Shown piece by piece: positions 16,573 through 25,295 of a stretch of 37,816 nt of DNA. The stretch spans positions 1,240,845 through 1,278,660 of the forward strand of contig NZ_LT629850.1 in the NCBI RefSeq assembly GCF_900106845.1, in the 5' to 3' direction. Under the pieces are notes generated by a model. The model was not told the origin of the DNA. It searched no databases and saw only the letters and a program-made list of their open reading frames with translations. A program made the position numbers and the translations under genes. The DNA comes from Romboutsia timonensis. GTDB lineage: Bacteria; Bacillota; Clostridia; Peptostreptococcales; Peptostreptococcaceae. How positions within the stretch are numbered: the first letter of the stretch is position 1; each line of letters opens with the position of its first letter.

Positions 16573-17241
16573 ATGAAACAAATAATCGTAGAAAAAAATA
16601 TACCTGTAAATAATAATGAACTGGCAGATAAAAATAGGAAGCTATTAGATGAGAAACAAATATTTACTATAAATTTATTAGGATCTCCTGGTTCTGGAAA
16701 GACATGTTTACTTGAAAAATTAATAGAAAATATTAAAACAAATTATAATATGGCAGTTATTCAAGGTGATTTATATACTGCAAAAGATGCAATGAGAATA
16801 GAAAAGCATAATATAGATGTAATCCAACTTAATACAGGTGGACTGTGTTACTTAGATGCTGGTATGATTTCAACTTCTCTTGATAACTTAGATATAAATA
16901 AGTTAGACTTTTTAGCTATAGAAAACATAGGAAATCTAGCATTTCCAGAAGAATATGATTTAAGTGAAGATATGAAAATAGTAGTTATGAGCACAACTGA
17001 AGGAAATGATAAGCCTTTTAAATATCCATTAATGTTTAAAAGCGCATCTGTAGTTATATTAAACAAATTAGATATTATAGACCATACTAATTTTGACATA
17101 AATGAATTCTATAGAGATATACGTATGTTAAATAAAAATATTAAAGTATTTGAAGTATCTTGTAAAGATAATAGAGGAATAGAAGAATTAAGTGACTTTT
17201 TAAAAAGTAAAATAAGAGAGAAAAAAATAATGAACTCATAA
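16573..17241 (+). CDS. HypB-like GTPase with altered metal site
   Basis: SIMIBI-class GTPase of 222 residues, closest in pattern to HypB, which delivers nickel to [NiFe]-hydrogenase. Walker A is GSPGSGKT (37-44), then GDLYTAKDAMRI, NTGG, ENIGN (117-121), STTEGNDKPFKYP and the guanine motif NKLD (164-167). In HypB the invariant CH pair of the G domain and a later Cys (usual NLVCP) bind nickel or zinc. Here the pair is Cys92-Tyr93 and the later Cys is Phe124 (NLAFP), so only one ligand remains. The N-terminal metal motif and histidine-rich region of some HypB are also absent, and no hypA or hydrogenase gene is nearby. It may be a HypB paralogue with another role. Start after AAGGGAGGAT. Confidence 0.8.
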   Translation: MKQIIVEKNIPVNNNELADKNRKLLDEKQIFTINLLGSPGSGKTCLLEKLIENIKTNYNMAVIQGDLYTAKDAMRIEKHNIDVIQLNTGGLCYLDAGMISTSLDNLDINKLDFLAIENIGNLAFPEEYDLSEDMKIVVMSTTEGNDKPFKYPLMFKSASVVILNKLDIIDHTNFDINEFYRDIRMLNKNIKVFEVSCKDNRGIEELSDFLKSKIREKKIMNS

Positions 17242-17242
17242 T

Positions 17243-17275
17243 AAAAAGCCTTGTAAACTACAAGGCTTTTTATTA
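17243..17275 (+). terminator. Terminator of HypB-like gene
   Basis: Perfect 13-bp stem AAAAAGCCTTGTA / TACAAGGCTTTTT with a 3-base loop and T-rich tail, directly after the stop codon. Confidence 0.9.
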
Positions 17276-17469
17276 TATGTAAATACTGAAAAATGCAAAG
17301 TTAATTACCAATATTTTCAAAGTAGTAGAAATCTATTAATGGATTATTTTACAATTAGTTTTTTACTTTAAATTATTAATGATTTTTAATAAAATTTAGT
17401 ATATAATATAAAAAACAAAATGTAAAAATATGCAATTATTTTTATAAAATTGTAAAAGGAGGATATTAT

Positions 17470-18639
17470 ATGGAAAATAGTATAGTAAATCAAAAAACAA
17501 AATCCTCTAATATAGAAGCTTTTATATTTTTAGGAATTTTACTTTTTGGATTTTCTTATGTGGCAAATATTATGGGCGCTGGTATAATGTTTAAAGTTAT
17601 AATGAATACTGCTCATGACTTACTTTTAAATACGGTATTTTTAATAATGGCAATGGCAGTACTTGCAGGTTCGCTTAGTGCATTACTTTCAGAATTTGGA
17701 GTCATATCACTTTTAAACAAAGTATTTGCTATTTTTATGAAGCCATTATATGGATTACCAGGTGCAAGTATTGCTGGTGCAATAACTACTTACTTATCTG
17801 ATAATCCAGCAATAATTTCATTTAGTAAAGATAAGTCTTTTACTAAATACTTTAAGAAATATCAAATTCCTGCCTTATGTAATATAGGTACATCTTTTGG
17901 TATGGGACTTATCGTAACAACATTTATGATATCTCAAGGTGAAGAATATGTATTACCTGCTTTAATAGGAAATGTAGGAGCTATAATAGGTAGTATAGTA
18001 AGTGTTAGAATAATGCTACATTTCACTAAAAAGTTTTATAAAGATGATAAATGTGATGATAAATCTGATTTAAAATCAAGTACAGCTAAAGAAGCTAGAG
18101 TAATAAGGGATGGTAGTGTATTCCAAAGAGCATTAGATGCTATACTTGAAGGTGGTAAAAGTGGAGTTGAACTTGGACTTGCTATAATACCTGGAGTATT
18201 AGTTGTATGTACATTGGTTATGCTTTTAACATTTGGACCAAGTACTGATCCAACTACAGGAGCAGATATTTATACAGGAGCTGCATATGAAGGAATTGGA
18301 TTACTTCCTATACTTGGAGAAAAACTTAGCTTTATACTAGAACCATTGTTTGGATTTAAATCAGCTGAAGCTATAGCATTTCCAATAACATCTTTAGGTG
18401 CAGTAGGAGCTGCAATGAGTTTAGTTCCTCAGTTTATAACAGATGGTATAATAACACCTAATGATATAGCAGTATTTACAGCTATGGGAATGTGTTGGAG
18501 TGGATATTTAAGCACTCATGTAGGTATGATGGATGCATTAAATGCAAGAGAACTTACAAGTAAAGCTATATTATCTCATACTATAGGTGGTATTTGTGCA
18601 GGTGTGTCTGCGCACTTTATATTTATGATTATTTCATAA
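17470..18639 (+). CDS. Gate-domain (nucleoside recognition) membrane protein
   Basis: Integral membrane protein of 389 residues with about nine hydrophobic segments and two Gate-like repeats. The N-terminal repeat includes YLSDNPAIISFSKD and the C-terminal one WSGYLSTHVGMMDAL; a charged loop near 185-220 (KDDKCDDKSD) separates them. Gate-domain proteins include spore maturation proteins and parts of nucleoside transporters, and the substrate here is not known. The start has AAAAGGAGGATAT. It is a single gene ending in a strong terminator, after which the AT-rich element and repeat copy C lie. Confidence 0.7.
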   Translation: MENSIVNQKTKSSNIEAFIFLGILLFGFSYVANIMGAGIMFKVIMNTAHDLLLNTVFLIMAMAVLAGSLSALLSEFGVISLLNKVFAIFMKPLYGLPGASIAGAITTYLSDNPAIISFSKDKSFTKYFKKYQIPALCNIGTSFGMGLIVTTFMISQGEEYVLPALIGNVGAIIGSIVSVRIMLHFTKKFYKDDKCDDKSDLKSSTAKEARVIRDGSVFQRALDAILEGGKSGVELGLAIIPGVLVVCTLVMLLTFGPSTDPTTGADIYTGAAYEGIGLLPILGEKLSFILEPLFGFKSAEAIAFPITSLGAVGAAMSLVPQFITDGIITPNDIAVFTAMGMCWSGYLSTHVGMMDALNARELTSKAILSHTIGGICAGVSAHFIFMIIS

Positions 18640-18648
18640 ACTATATAA

Positions 18649-18683
18649 ATGGACTTAAGTTATAAACTTAAGTCCATTTTATT
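18649..18683 (+). terminator. Terminator of Gate-domain gene
   Basis: Perfect 13-bp stem ATGGACTTAAGTT / AACTTAAGTCCAT with a 3-base loop and a T-rich tail that runs into the AT-rich element. Confidence 0.9.
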
Positions 18684-18774
18684 TTTTACGCTTAATGATA
18701 TTATAATACTTTAAAAATTGTGTATAACTTCTTAATGTAAGTAATATCAATAAATTAGTTTTGAGCGTAAAAAA
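18682..18774 (-). repeat. AT-rich element with inverted ends, copy 2
   Basis: Bounded by TTTTTTACGCT (18682-18692) and AGCGTAAAAAA (18764-18774), an 11-bp inverted repeat. The minus strand carries TTATTGATATTACTTA like copy 1. It lies two bases from repeat copy C, forming the same composite as 11397-11563 in inverted orientation. Confidence 0.65.
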
Positions 18775-18776
18775 GA

Positions 18777-18826
18777 TTTTGAGCAACGGACGAAGTCGTT
18801 GGCGACATGAGCGTAGCGAATTTTTT
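18777..18826 (+). repeat. GC-rich intergenic repeat, copy C (short)
   Basis: Reads TTTTGAGCAACGGACGAAG, then TCGTTGGCGACATGAGCGTAGCGAATTTTTT in pieces matching both ends of copies B and D, with a large internal deletion. It ends one base before the stop codon of the convergent small gene. Confidence 0.75.
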
Positions 18827-18827
18827 A

Positions 18828-19004
18828 TTATTTTTTTCTAGGTTTAATAGGTTTTGATGTATTTTGGCTTACAGAACCTGTTTTAGCTGGTCTTAATCTT
18901 GGTTCTATATTTAATTCTTCTCCTATTTCTAAACTTGACTTAGCTACATTTTTAGCTAATTTAGGTTCTTTTCTTCCTTTATTTTTTGCATTTTGCTTTG
19001 ACAT
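18828..19004 (-). CDS. Small basic protein, 58 residues
   Basis: Short gene: ATG at 19002-19004 follows TAGGAGGATATT, a near-perfect ribosome binding site. The product has 58 residues, is rich in Lys, Arg, Asn and Pro, and has no hydrophobic segment (starts MSKQNAKNKGRKEPKLAKN, ends KPIKPRKK). It is probably unstructured and could bind nucleic acid or be a spore- or ribosome-associated peptide, but no family is recognised. It is divergent from clpB, and its stop codon abuts repeat copy C. Confidence 0.65.
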   Translation of the reverse strand: MSKQNAKNKGRKEPKLAKNVAKSSLEIGEELNIEPRLRPAKTGSVSQNTSKPIKPRKK

Positions 19005-19177
19005 AATATCCTCCTATGTTGAAGTTAATTTACATTAATAATTTAACCAAAACAAGTGCTAGATATTCCTTATAAACTAAAGCGTGTATTTTATATTAAA
19101 ACTATCTTTATAATAAAAATTATTACTATTATAAATAAATTAACTAGATTTACCATAAAATAAAATTAAATATATAA

Positions 19178-19206
19178 TTGACAAATTAATAAAGGAGGTA
19201 TATAGT
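19178..19206 (+). promoter_or_regulatory. clpB promoter
   Basis: TTGACA (19178-19183), a 17-base spacer and TATAGT (19201-19206) make a near-consensus sigma-A promoter. The start point would be near 19213, just upstream of the CIRCE operator. The AAAGGAGG in the spacer is not a ribosome binding site because it precedes the transcript start. Confidence 0.8.
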
Positions 19207-19219
19207 TTATATAAAGTTA

Positions 19220-19246
19220 TTATCACTCTTCTTAATAGAGTGCTAA
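19220..19246 (+). promoter_or_regulatory. CIRCE operator (HrcA site)
   Basis: TTATCACTC, nine bases, GAGTGCTAA. This is the canonical CIRCE inverted repeat with one substitution in the left arm (usual TTAGCACTC). Located just after the predicted transcription start, it should allow HrcA to repress clpB until heat shock. Confidence 0.9.
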
Positions 19247-19331
19247 TAATTCGAAAATACTTTTATTATTTGAAATTTTTAGCATAATAAATAATAGTCT
19301 TTATATATATAAATCAATGGAGGTATATTTT

Positions 19332-21926
19332 ATGGATATAGAAAAAATGACGGTTAGAGTTCAAAAATCATTAAATGATGCTTATAGCATAGCTGTAAAA
19401 AATCATAATCAACAGTTAGATGTTATTCATCTATTTAGTGCACTTGTAAATCAAGAAGATGGGCTTATTCCTAATATATTTGATAAAATGAATGTATCGG
19501 TAGATGCTTTAAAAAGTAGTATAGATTTAGAATTAAAAAAATTACCTCAAATACATGGTGAGGGAATAAGTTCTCAAGGAGTAACAGCTACAAGAAGAAT
19601 AAATGAAGTTTTAATAAAAGCAGAAGAAATATCAAAAGAGTTTAAAGATAGTTATATAAGTGTAGAGCATGTTATGCTTGCCATTATGGATATGGAATCT
19701 AATAATGCAGTAGGAAGAATCTTAAAACAATATAATATAAATAAAAACGACTTCTTAAAAGTATTATCTCAAGTAAGAGGTAGTCAAAGGGTTGAAACGC
19801 AAGACCCAGAAGGTACTTATGAAGCATTAGCTAGATATGGAACTAATTTAGTTGAACTTGCTAAAAAGAATAAGCTAGACCCTGTTATCGGTAGAGATGA
19901 AGAAATAAGAAGAGTTATAAGAATATTATCAAGAAGAACTAAAAATAATCCAGTACTTATAGGAGAGCCTGGAGTTGGTAAAACTGCTATAGTTGAAGGA
20001 TTAGCAGAAAGAATAGTTCGTGGAGATGTTCCAGAAGGTTTAAAGGATAAAATAATATATGCGCTAGATATGGGTTCTTTAATTGCTGGAGCTAAATATA
20101 GAGGAGAATTTGAAGAAAGATTAAAAGCAGTACTTAAAGAAGTACAATCATCTGATGGAAAGATAATACTATTTATAGATGAAATACACACAATAGTAGG
20201 TGCTGGTAAAACTGATGGTGCTATGGATGCAGGTAACCTTATAAAACCAATGCTTGCACGTGGAGAGTTAAACTGTATAGGAGCTACAACTTTTGATGAG
20301 TATAGACAATATATAGAAAAAGATAAAGCATTAGAAAGACGTTTCCAACCAGTTATAGCAGAAGAACCTACTGTAGCTGATACTATATCTATATTAAGAG
20401 GTCTTAAAGAAAGATTTGAAATACATCACGGAGTAAGAATACATGATAATGCAATAGTTGCAGCTGCTAAATTATCAGATAGATATATACAAGATAGATT
20501 CTTACCAGATAAAGCAATTGACTTAATAGATGAAGCAGGTGCAATGATTAGAAGTGAAATAGATTCTCTTCCTACAGAATTAGATACAGTAAGAAGAAAA
20601 CTATTTACACTAGAAACAGAAAGAGAAGCTTTATTAAAAGAAAATGATGAAAAAAGTAAAAATAGACTAGAAAAATTAGCAAAAGAAATATCAGAACTTA
20701 AATCTAAAAATGATGAGATGAGTGCTAAGTATGAAAAAGAGAAAAAACAAATACTTGAAATAAAGAATTTAAAATCTCAACTTGATGAAGCTAAAGGAAA
20801 TGTAGAAAAATTTGAAAGAGAATATGATTTAAATAAAGCTGCTGAAATAAAATACGGTGTAATACCAAAGCTAGAGGAACAAATAAAAGAACATGAATTA
20901 AAAATACAAGAAAGTTACGATAATGCATTATTAAAAGAAGAAGTAACAGAAAATGAAATATCTCAAATTGTTGCTAAATGGACAGGAATACCTGTTACTA
21001 AATTAGTTGAAGGAGAAAGAGAAAAACTTCTTAAACTAGAAGATGAGCTTCACAAAAGGGTAATAGGTCAAGATGAAGCTGTAACAGCAGTATCAAATGC
21101 AGTAATACGTGCTCGTGCAGGTCTTAAAGACGAAAATAAACCAATCGGTTCATTTATATTCCTAGGACCTACTGGAGTTGGTAAAACAGAACTTGCTAAA
21201 ACTTTAGCTAATAACCTATTTGACAGTGAAGATAATATAATAAGGATAGATATGTCAGAATACATGGAAAAACATGCTGTATCTAGACTTATAGGACCAC
21301 CTCCAGGATATGTAGGATATGAAGAGGGAGGACAATTAACAGAAGCTGTAAGAAGACATCCATACTCTGTAATTTTATTTGATGAAATAGAAAAAGCACA
21401 TGAAGATGTATTTAATATATTCTTACAAATACTAGATGATGGTAGACTTACAGATAATAAAGGTAAGACTGTAGACTTTAAAAATACTCTTATAATAATG
21501 ACATCAAATATAGGAAGTCATTATTTACTAGAAGCTGGAGAAAATATAACTGAATCAACTAAGGATTTAGTTATGAGTGAAATGAAACATAGATTCAAAC
21601 CAGAGTTTTTAAATAGGGTTGATGATATAATAATGTTTAGACCTTTAGATATAGAAGGAATTAAACAAATAATAGATATATTTGTAAATGCTCTTAGAAA
21701 CAGACTAAAAGATAAAAATATAGGTATAGAAGTAACTGATTCAGCTAAAGAAGTTATGGCTAAAGAAGGTTATGACCCAGTATACGGTGCTAGACCATTA
21801 AAGAGATATATAAGTAATACACTTGAAACTATAATTGCTAAAAAGATGATAGCAGGTGAAATTTATAGTGGATGTAATATTATTATTGATGGAGAAGATG
21901 ATAATATTAAAGTAGAAGTTAAATAG
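19332..21926 (+). CDS. clpB: ATP-dependent disaggregase ClpB
   Basis: Hsp100 chaperone of 864 residues that pulls proteins out of aggregates together with DnaK. In order: two Clp_N repeats (about 1-145), the first AAA+ domain with Walker A GEPGVGKT (211-218) and Walker B LFIDEIH, the long coiled-coil middle domain (about 410-525; rich in Lys and Glu) that marks ClpB rather than ClpC or ClpA, and the second AAA+ domain with GPTGVGKT (612-619) and the DGRLTD loop. The ATG at 19332 is preferred because GGAGGT lies 8-9 bases before it; the ATG at 19317 overlaps that site. A long leader holds the CIRCE operator. Single gene with its own terminator. Confidence 0.97.
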   Translation: MDIEKMTVRVQKSLNDAYSIAVKNHNQQLDVIHLFSALVNQEDGLIPNIFDKMNVSVDALKSSIDLELKKLPQIHGEGISSQGVTATRRINEVLIKAEEISKEFKDSYISVEHVMLAIMDMESNNAVGRILKQYNINKNDFLKVLSQVRGSQRVETQDPEGTYEALARYGTNLVELAKKNKLDPVIGRDEEIRRVIRILSRRTKNNPVLIGEPGVGKTAIVEGLAERIVRGDVPEGLKDKIIYALDMGSLIAGAKYRGEFEERLKAVLKEVQSSDGKIILFIDEIHTIVGAGKTDGAMDAGNLIKPMLARGELNCIGATTFDEYRQYIEKDKALERRFQPVIAEEPTVADTISILRGLKERFEIHHGVRIHDNAIVAAAKLSDRYIQDRFLPDKAIDLIDEAGAMIRSEIDSLPTELDTVRRKLFTLETEREALLKENDEKSKNRLEKLAKEISELKSKNDEMSAKYEKEKKQILEIKNLKSQLDEAKGNVEKFEREYDLNKAAEIKYGVIPKLEEQIKEHELKIQESYDNALLKEEVTENEISQIVAKWTGIPVTKLVEGEREKLLKLEDELHKRVIGQDEAVTAVSNAVIRARAGLKDENKPIGSFIFLGPTGVGKTELAKTLANNLFDSEDNIIRIDMSEYMEKHAVSRLIGPPPGYVGYEEGGQLTEAVRRHPYSVILFDEIEKAHEDVFNIFLQILDDGRLTDNKGKTVDFKNTLIIMTSNIGSHYLLEAGENITESTKDLVMSEMKHRFKPEFLNRVDDIIMFRPLDIEGIKQIIDIFVNALRNRLKDKNIGIEVTDSAKEVMAKEGYDPVYGARPLKRYISNTLETIIAKKMIAGEIYSGCNIIIDGEDDNIKVEVK

Positions 21927-21930
21927 TAAT

Positions 21931-21975
21931 AAAAAGCATCTCAATAGATTCAATAATCTAGAGATGCTTTTTTTT
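21931..21975 (+). terminator. Terminator of clpB
   Basis: 12-bp stem AAAAAGCATCTC / GAGATGCTTTTT with an inner TAGAT/ATCTA stem, followed by T's. Confidence 0.9.
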
Positions 21976-22110
21976 ATAATTTAGTAATAGAGTTAAGTTT
22001 TTAAATAATATTACAATTTGTTTAAATTAATATTATAAGAAAATAAAAACTATATAGCATTGCAATATCAATATTTTTATTAATTTTTTCCATTAAAAGT
22101 TCTTAATATA

Positions 22111-22207
22111 AAAAATTCGCTTCACTTGAGCGACGTGTCGGCGAAACACTTCATTTCGCAAACGATATATCTTTCCTACCGCAACGGATAAATCCGTTGC
22201 TCAAAAA
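22111..22207 (-). repeat. GC-rich intergenic repeat, copy D (longest)
   Basis: The fullest copy, about 97 bp. On the minus strand: TTTTTGAGCAACGGATTTAT, CCGTTGCGGTAGGAAAGATA, TATCGTTTGCGAAATGAAGT, GTTTCGCCGACACGTCGCTC, AAGTGAAGCGAATTTTT. It contains several hairpins: AACGGAT/ATCCGTT, and GCGAAA/TTTCGC. It lies between the clpB terminator and the promoter of the phosphatase gene. The rest of this 393-base gap is AT-rich with no gene. Confidence 0.85.
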
Positions 22208-22256
22208 TATTATTATATATATTACTTTATGGGTATTCTTATATAATGCATATTTA

Positions 22257-22265
22257 TGGTATAAT
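22257..22265 (+). promoter_or_regulatory. Extended -10 promoter of phosphatase-to-ispH run
   Basis: TGGTATAAT (TG-n-TATAAT) at 22257-22265, 50 bases before the ribosome binding site. No good -35 box is seen, which an extended -10 can tolerate. Confidence 0.5.
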
Positions 22266-22319
22266 AAATTTTTGATGAAAGTTAAAAATAAATAATATAC
22301 ACTTGAGGAGGTCATAAAG

Positions 22320-22961
22320 TTGGCAAATACTTTTTACATAGTAAGACATGGACAAACGAATTGGAATATATTAGGCAAAACTCAAGGTCATGGAAATTCA
22401 GATTTAACTCAAAAAGGAGAAGAACAAGCTTTTGAGTTAGCAAAAGCCATAAAAGAGTATCCTATAGACTATATATATAGTAGTGATTTAGGTAGAGCAG
22501 TTCAAACAGCTGAAATTGTTGGTGATCAAATAGGTGTTAAGGTTAATCAAACTAAATCTCTAAGAGAAATGGGATTTGGAGACTGGGAAGGTCTTTTAAT
22601 AGATGAAATAAAGAAAAATCACGCAAAAACATATGAAACTTGGAGAAATCAACCTCACTTAGCAGATATACCTAATGGTGAAACTCTTCATATTATAAAA
22701 GATAGAGTAGATGCCTTTATAAAAGAATTAAATGAAAAATATGATAATAAACATATTTTACTAGTTAGTCACTCTGTTACAGTGAGAGTTATGTTACTTT
22801 CATTTTTAAACTCTGGAATGGAAAATATATATAGAATAAAACAAGATAATACAGCTCTTAATATAGTAGAGTGTAGAAATTATGGCCCAGTAATAATAAA
22901 GATGAATGATACTAGTCATATAAAAAATAATGAGAAATTAAATAACTCAGCATTAGAATAG
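22320..22961 (+). CDS. Histidine phosphatase (phosphoglycerate mutase family)
   Basis: Protein of 213 residues of the histidine phosphatase superfamily. RHG at 9-11 gives the catalytic His10; Arg59 in SSDLGRAVQTA, Glu83 in LREMGFGDWEG and His151 in VSHSVTVR complete the active site. The size and motifs resemble cobC/GpmB-type enzymes, so it may be a general phosphatase or a cofactor-dependent phosphoglycerate mutase. Translation starts at TTG 22320, seven bases after GAGGAGGT; no ATG fits. It starts a run of six closely spaced genes to ispH; the next gene follows after 10 bp. Confidence 0.85.
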   Translation: MANTFYIVRHGQTNWNILGKTQGHGNSDLTQKGEEQAFELAKAIKEYPIDYIYSSDLGRAVQTAEIVGDQIGVKVNQTKSLREMGFGDWEGLLIDEIKKNHAKTYETWRNQPHLADIPNGETLHIIKDRVDAFIKELNEKYDNKHILLVSHSVTVRVMLLSFLNSGMENIYRIKQDNTALNIVECRNYGPVIIKMNDTSHIKNNEKLNNSALE

Positions 22962-22971
22962 GAGTAAATAA

Positions 22972-24186
22972 ATGTCTAAAATTATAGTAGTTGGAGGTGG
23001 CCCATCTGGAATGATGGCTGCTCTTAATGCATCAAAGTCTAATCATGAAGTTATATTATTAGAACGAAATGGAGAGTTAGGAAGAAAGCTTTTACTTACT
23101 GGTGGTGGAAGATGTAATATAACTAACAACAGAGATATTGAAGACTTTTTTGATAAAGTTGTAAATAATAAAAAGTTTTTATATAGTAGTTTTTATAGCT
23201 TTACTAACAAAGATTTATTATCATACTTCGAAGAAAATAATTTAGAATATAAAATTGAAACTGATAATGACCATAAAGTATATACAAAATCAGATAAATC
23301 AGAAGAAGTAATAGAAGCGTTAAAATCTGATTTAAAAGCTAATAAAGTAAAAATACTATATAATACTAAAGTTGTTGATCTTATAATAGAAAATAATACT
23401 GTTATAGGAGTTAAAACAGAAAATAACCAAACTATACTAGCAGATAAGGTTATAATATCAACAGGTGGAAAAAGCTATCCAAACACAGGATCTGATGGTA
23501 TGATGTATGAAATATTAAAAAAATATGGACACACCATAAATAAAATATATCCAGCATTAATACCTCTTACAGTTAAAGAAAGCTTTATAAAAAAACTACA
23601 AGGTATTTCTATGAGAAATGTTGAAATTTCTTGTAAGATAAAAAAGAAAAAGATAAGTCAAGTTGGAGATATGTTGTTTGCCCATTTTGGTTTAACAGGA
23701 CCAGCTGTATTAAAATTTTCATCATATATAAATAAATATATAGATGAAAATGAATTAGAAATAAGTTTAGACTTTTTACCTAGTATTACTGGTGATGAAA
23801 TATCTAAACTTATAAGAGAAAATCCTAATAAAAATGTAATTAATAATCTAAAAGGATTACTACCTCAAAACTTTTTAAAGGAAATATTCAATTTATTAGA
23901 TTTAACTGATAAAAAAGCTAATGAATTATCAAAGAGTGATGAATTAAAAATAGTAGAGTGTATAAAAAGTATGAAGCTAACTTGCAATGGAAGTATTGGT
24001 ATAAAAGCTTCTCAAGTTACAAGTGGTGGAGTATCTGTAAAAGAAATAAACTCTTCTACTATGGAGTCAAAATTAATAGAAAATCTATTTTTTACAGGGG
24101 AAGTAATAGATGTAGACGCTGAAACTGGCGGATATAATTTACAAATAGCTTTTTCAACAGGGTATCTTGCTGGAATAAGTGTATAG
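22972..24186 (+). CDS. FAD-dependent oxidoreductase (HI0933/YhiN family)
   Basis: Flavoprotein of 404 residues. The N-terminal dinucleotide-binding motif is VVGGGPSG with ERNGELGRKLLLTGGGRCN; the GGRCN at 45-49 marks the HI0933-like or BaiN family. The C-terminal signature FFTGEVIDVDAETGGYNLQ followed by AFSTGYLAG closes the FAD site. Substrate is unknown; relatives have been called aminoacetone oxidase or bile-acid reductase, neither of which can be assigned here. Start after AGGAG. It is part of the phosphatase-aroH-cmk run and its stop overlaps the aroH ribosome binding site. Confidence 0.85.
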   Translation: MSKIIVVGGGPSGMMAALNASKSNHEVILLERNGELGRKLLLTGGGRCNITNNRDIEDFFDKVVNNKKFLYSSFYSFTNKDLLSYFEENNLEYKIETDNDHKVYTKSDKSEEVIEALKSDLKANKVKILYNTKVVDLIIENNTVIGVKTENNQTILADKVIISTGGKSYPNTGSDGMMYEILKKYGHTINKIYPALIPLTVKESFIKKLQGISMRNVEISCKIKKKKISQVGDMLFAHFGLTGPAVLKFSSYINKYIDENELEISLDFLPSITGDEISKLIRENPNKNVINNLKGLLPQNFLKEIFNLLDLTDKKANELSKSDELKIVECIKSMKLTCNGSIGIKASQVTSGGVSVKEINSSTMESKLIENLFFTGEVIDVDAETGGYNLQIAFSTGYLAGISV

Positions 24187-24195
24187 GTGATTAAT

Positions 24196-24564
24196 ATGAA
24201 AGTATTAGCAATAAGAGGTGCAACAACTGTAACTTCTAATAATAAAGAAGAAATATTAAAAGAAACTTCTAAACTAATAGAAACAATAATATTAAAAAAT
24301 GAATTAAATAATGAAGATATTATAAGTATGTGTTTTACTATGACAAAAGATTTAGATGCAGTATATCCAGCTGTAGCTGTCAGAGAGATTCTAGACATAC
24401 ATGATATACCTATGTTAAATTATGAAGAAAAGCATATACAAGGAAGTTTAAGTAAATGTATAAGAGTTATGATGTATATAAATACTGAAAAAACTAAAGC
24501 TGATATAAAGCATATTTACTTAAATAATGCAAAAAACTTAAGAAAAGATTTAATAAATAAATAA
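24196..24564 (+). CDS. aroH: Monofunctional chorismate mutase, AroH type
   Basis: Converts chorismate to prephenate for Phe and Tyr synthesis; 122 residues, close to Bacillus subtilis AroH. Counting from the ATG at 24196, the known active-site residues fall at the same numbers as in that enzyme: Arg7 (RGATTV), Arg63, Glu78, Arg90 (CIRVMM) and Tyr108, with DLDAVYPA between. Position 75, a Cys in B. subtilis AroH, is Asn here. The ATG is preceded by AGGTGA at five bases; a GTG at 24187 lies within that site and is rejected. AroH proteins form trimers with active sites at the interfaces. It sits 9 bp after the flavoprotein and 17 bp before cmk. Confidence 0.92.
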   Translation: MKVLAIRGATTVTSNNKEEILKETSKLIETIILKNELNNEDIISMCFTMTKDLDAVYPAVAVREILDIHDIPMLNYEEKHIQGSLSKCIRVMMYINTEKTKADIKHIYLNNAKNLRKDLINK

Positions 24565-24581
24565 CTAATAGGAGATAAAAA

Positions 24582-25232
24582 ATGAAAAACTTAGTAATAG
24601 CAGTAGATGGACCAGCAGGAGCAGGTAAAAGTACAATAGCAAAATTAATAGCAGAGAAATTAAATATAAACTATATAGATACTGGAGCTATGTATAGAGC
24701 AATAACATATAAATGCCTTCAAAATAATATAGATATAAATAATGAAGAAGAAGTTATAAAAATAGCTAAAGATTGTGAAATAGATTTTAAAGATAATAAT
24801 ATATATTTAAATGGAGAAATATTAAAAGACGAAATAAGAACAATGGAAGTTAGCAACAATGTTTCTAATGTAGCAAAAATAAAAGAAGTAAGATATCTTA
24901 TGGTAGATGTTCAAAGAAATATAGGAAAAGTAAGTTCTGTTATATTAGATGGAAGAGATATCGGTTCTTATGTATTCCCAAATGCAGATTATAAATTTTT
25001 CTTAGTAGCAACACCAGAAGAAAGAGGAAAAAGAAGATATAAAGAGTTAGTTAATAAAGGATATGATGTAAACCTTGAAGAAATAATAAGCGATATAATA
25101 AAAAGAGATGAAATTGATTCAAACAGAGAATTTGCACCACTTGTTAAGGCAGATGATGCTATAGAAATAGATACTACAGGAAAGAGTATAAATGAAGTAG
25201 TTCAATCTGTACTATCTAAAATAAACATATAA
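24582..25232 (+). CDS. cmk: Cytidylate kinase
   Basis: Phosphorylates CMP and dCMP with ATP; 216 residues, the usual length. P-loop GPAGAGKST at 10-18, then NYIDTGAMYRAITY, and the CMP-binding DGRDIGSYVFPNA and lid RGKRRYKEL. Start follows TAGGAGAT. The gene order cmk-plsC-ispH is common in clostridia; a hairpin in the 63-bp gap before plsC may separate or tune expression. Confidence 0.95.
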   Translation: MKNLVIAVDGPAGAGKSTIAKLIAEKLNINYIDTGAMYRAITYKCLQNNIDINNEEEVIKIAKDCEIDFKDNNIYLNGEILKDEIRTMEVSNNVSNVAKIKEVRYLMVDVQRNIGKVSSVILDGRDIGSYVFPNADYKFFLVATPEERGKRRYKELVNKGYDVNLEEIISDIIKRDEIDSNREFAPLVKADDAIEIDTTGKSINEVVQSVLSKINI

Positions 25233-25235
25233 TAT

Positions 25236-25277
25236 ATTAAAGTTATAAAGTGCTTTATGGTACTTTATAGCTTTAAT
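25236..25277 (+). repeat. Intergenic hairpin between cmk and plsC
   Basis: Imperfect 18-bp inverted repeat (ATTAAAGTTATAAAGTGC, with its near-complement at 25260-25277). No T-run follows, so it is not a plain terminator; it may stabilise or process the mRNA. Confidence 0.4.
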
Positions 25278-25295
25278 AATTGAAGGGAGATAAAA

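Noticed and set aside
19190-19198. AAAGGAGG in the clpB upstream region as the start of a small gene
   Set aside because: It lies between the -35 and -10 boxes of the promoter and is not followed by a start codon with an open frame.
25236-25277. Hairpin between cmk and plsC as a terminator
   Set aside because: No T-run follows the stem; kept only as an intergenic hairpin.
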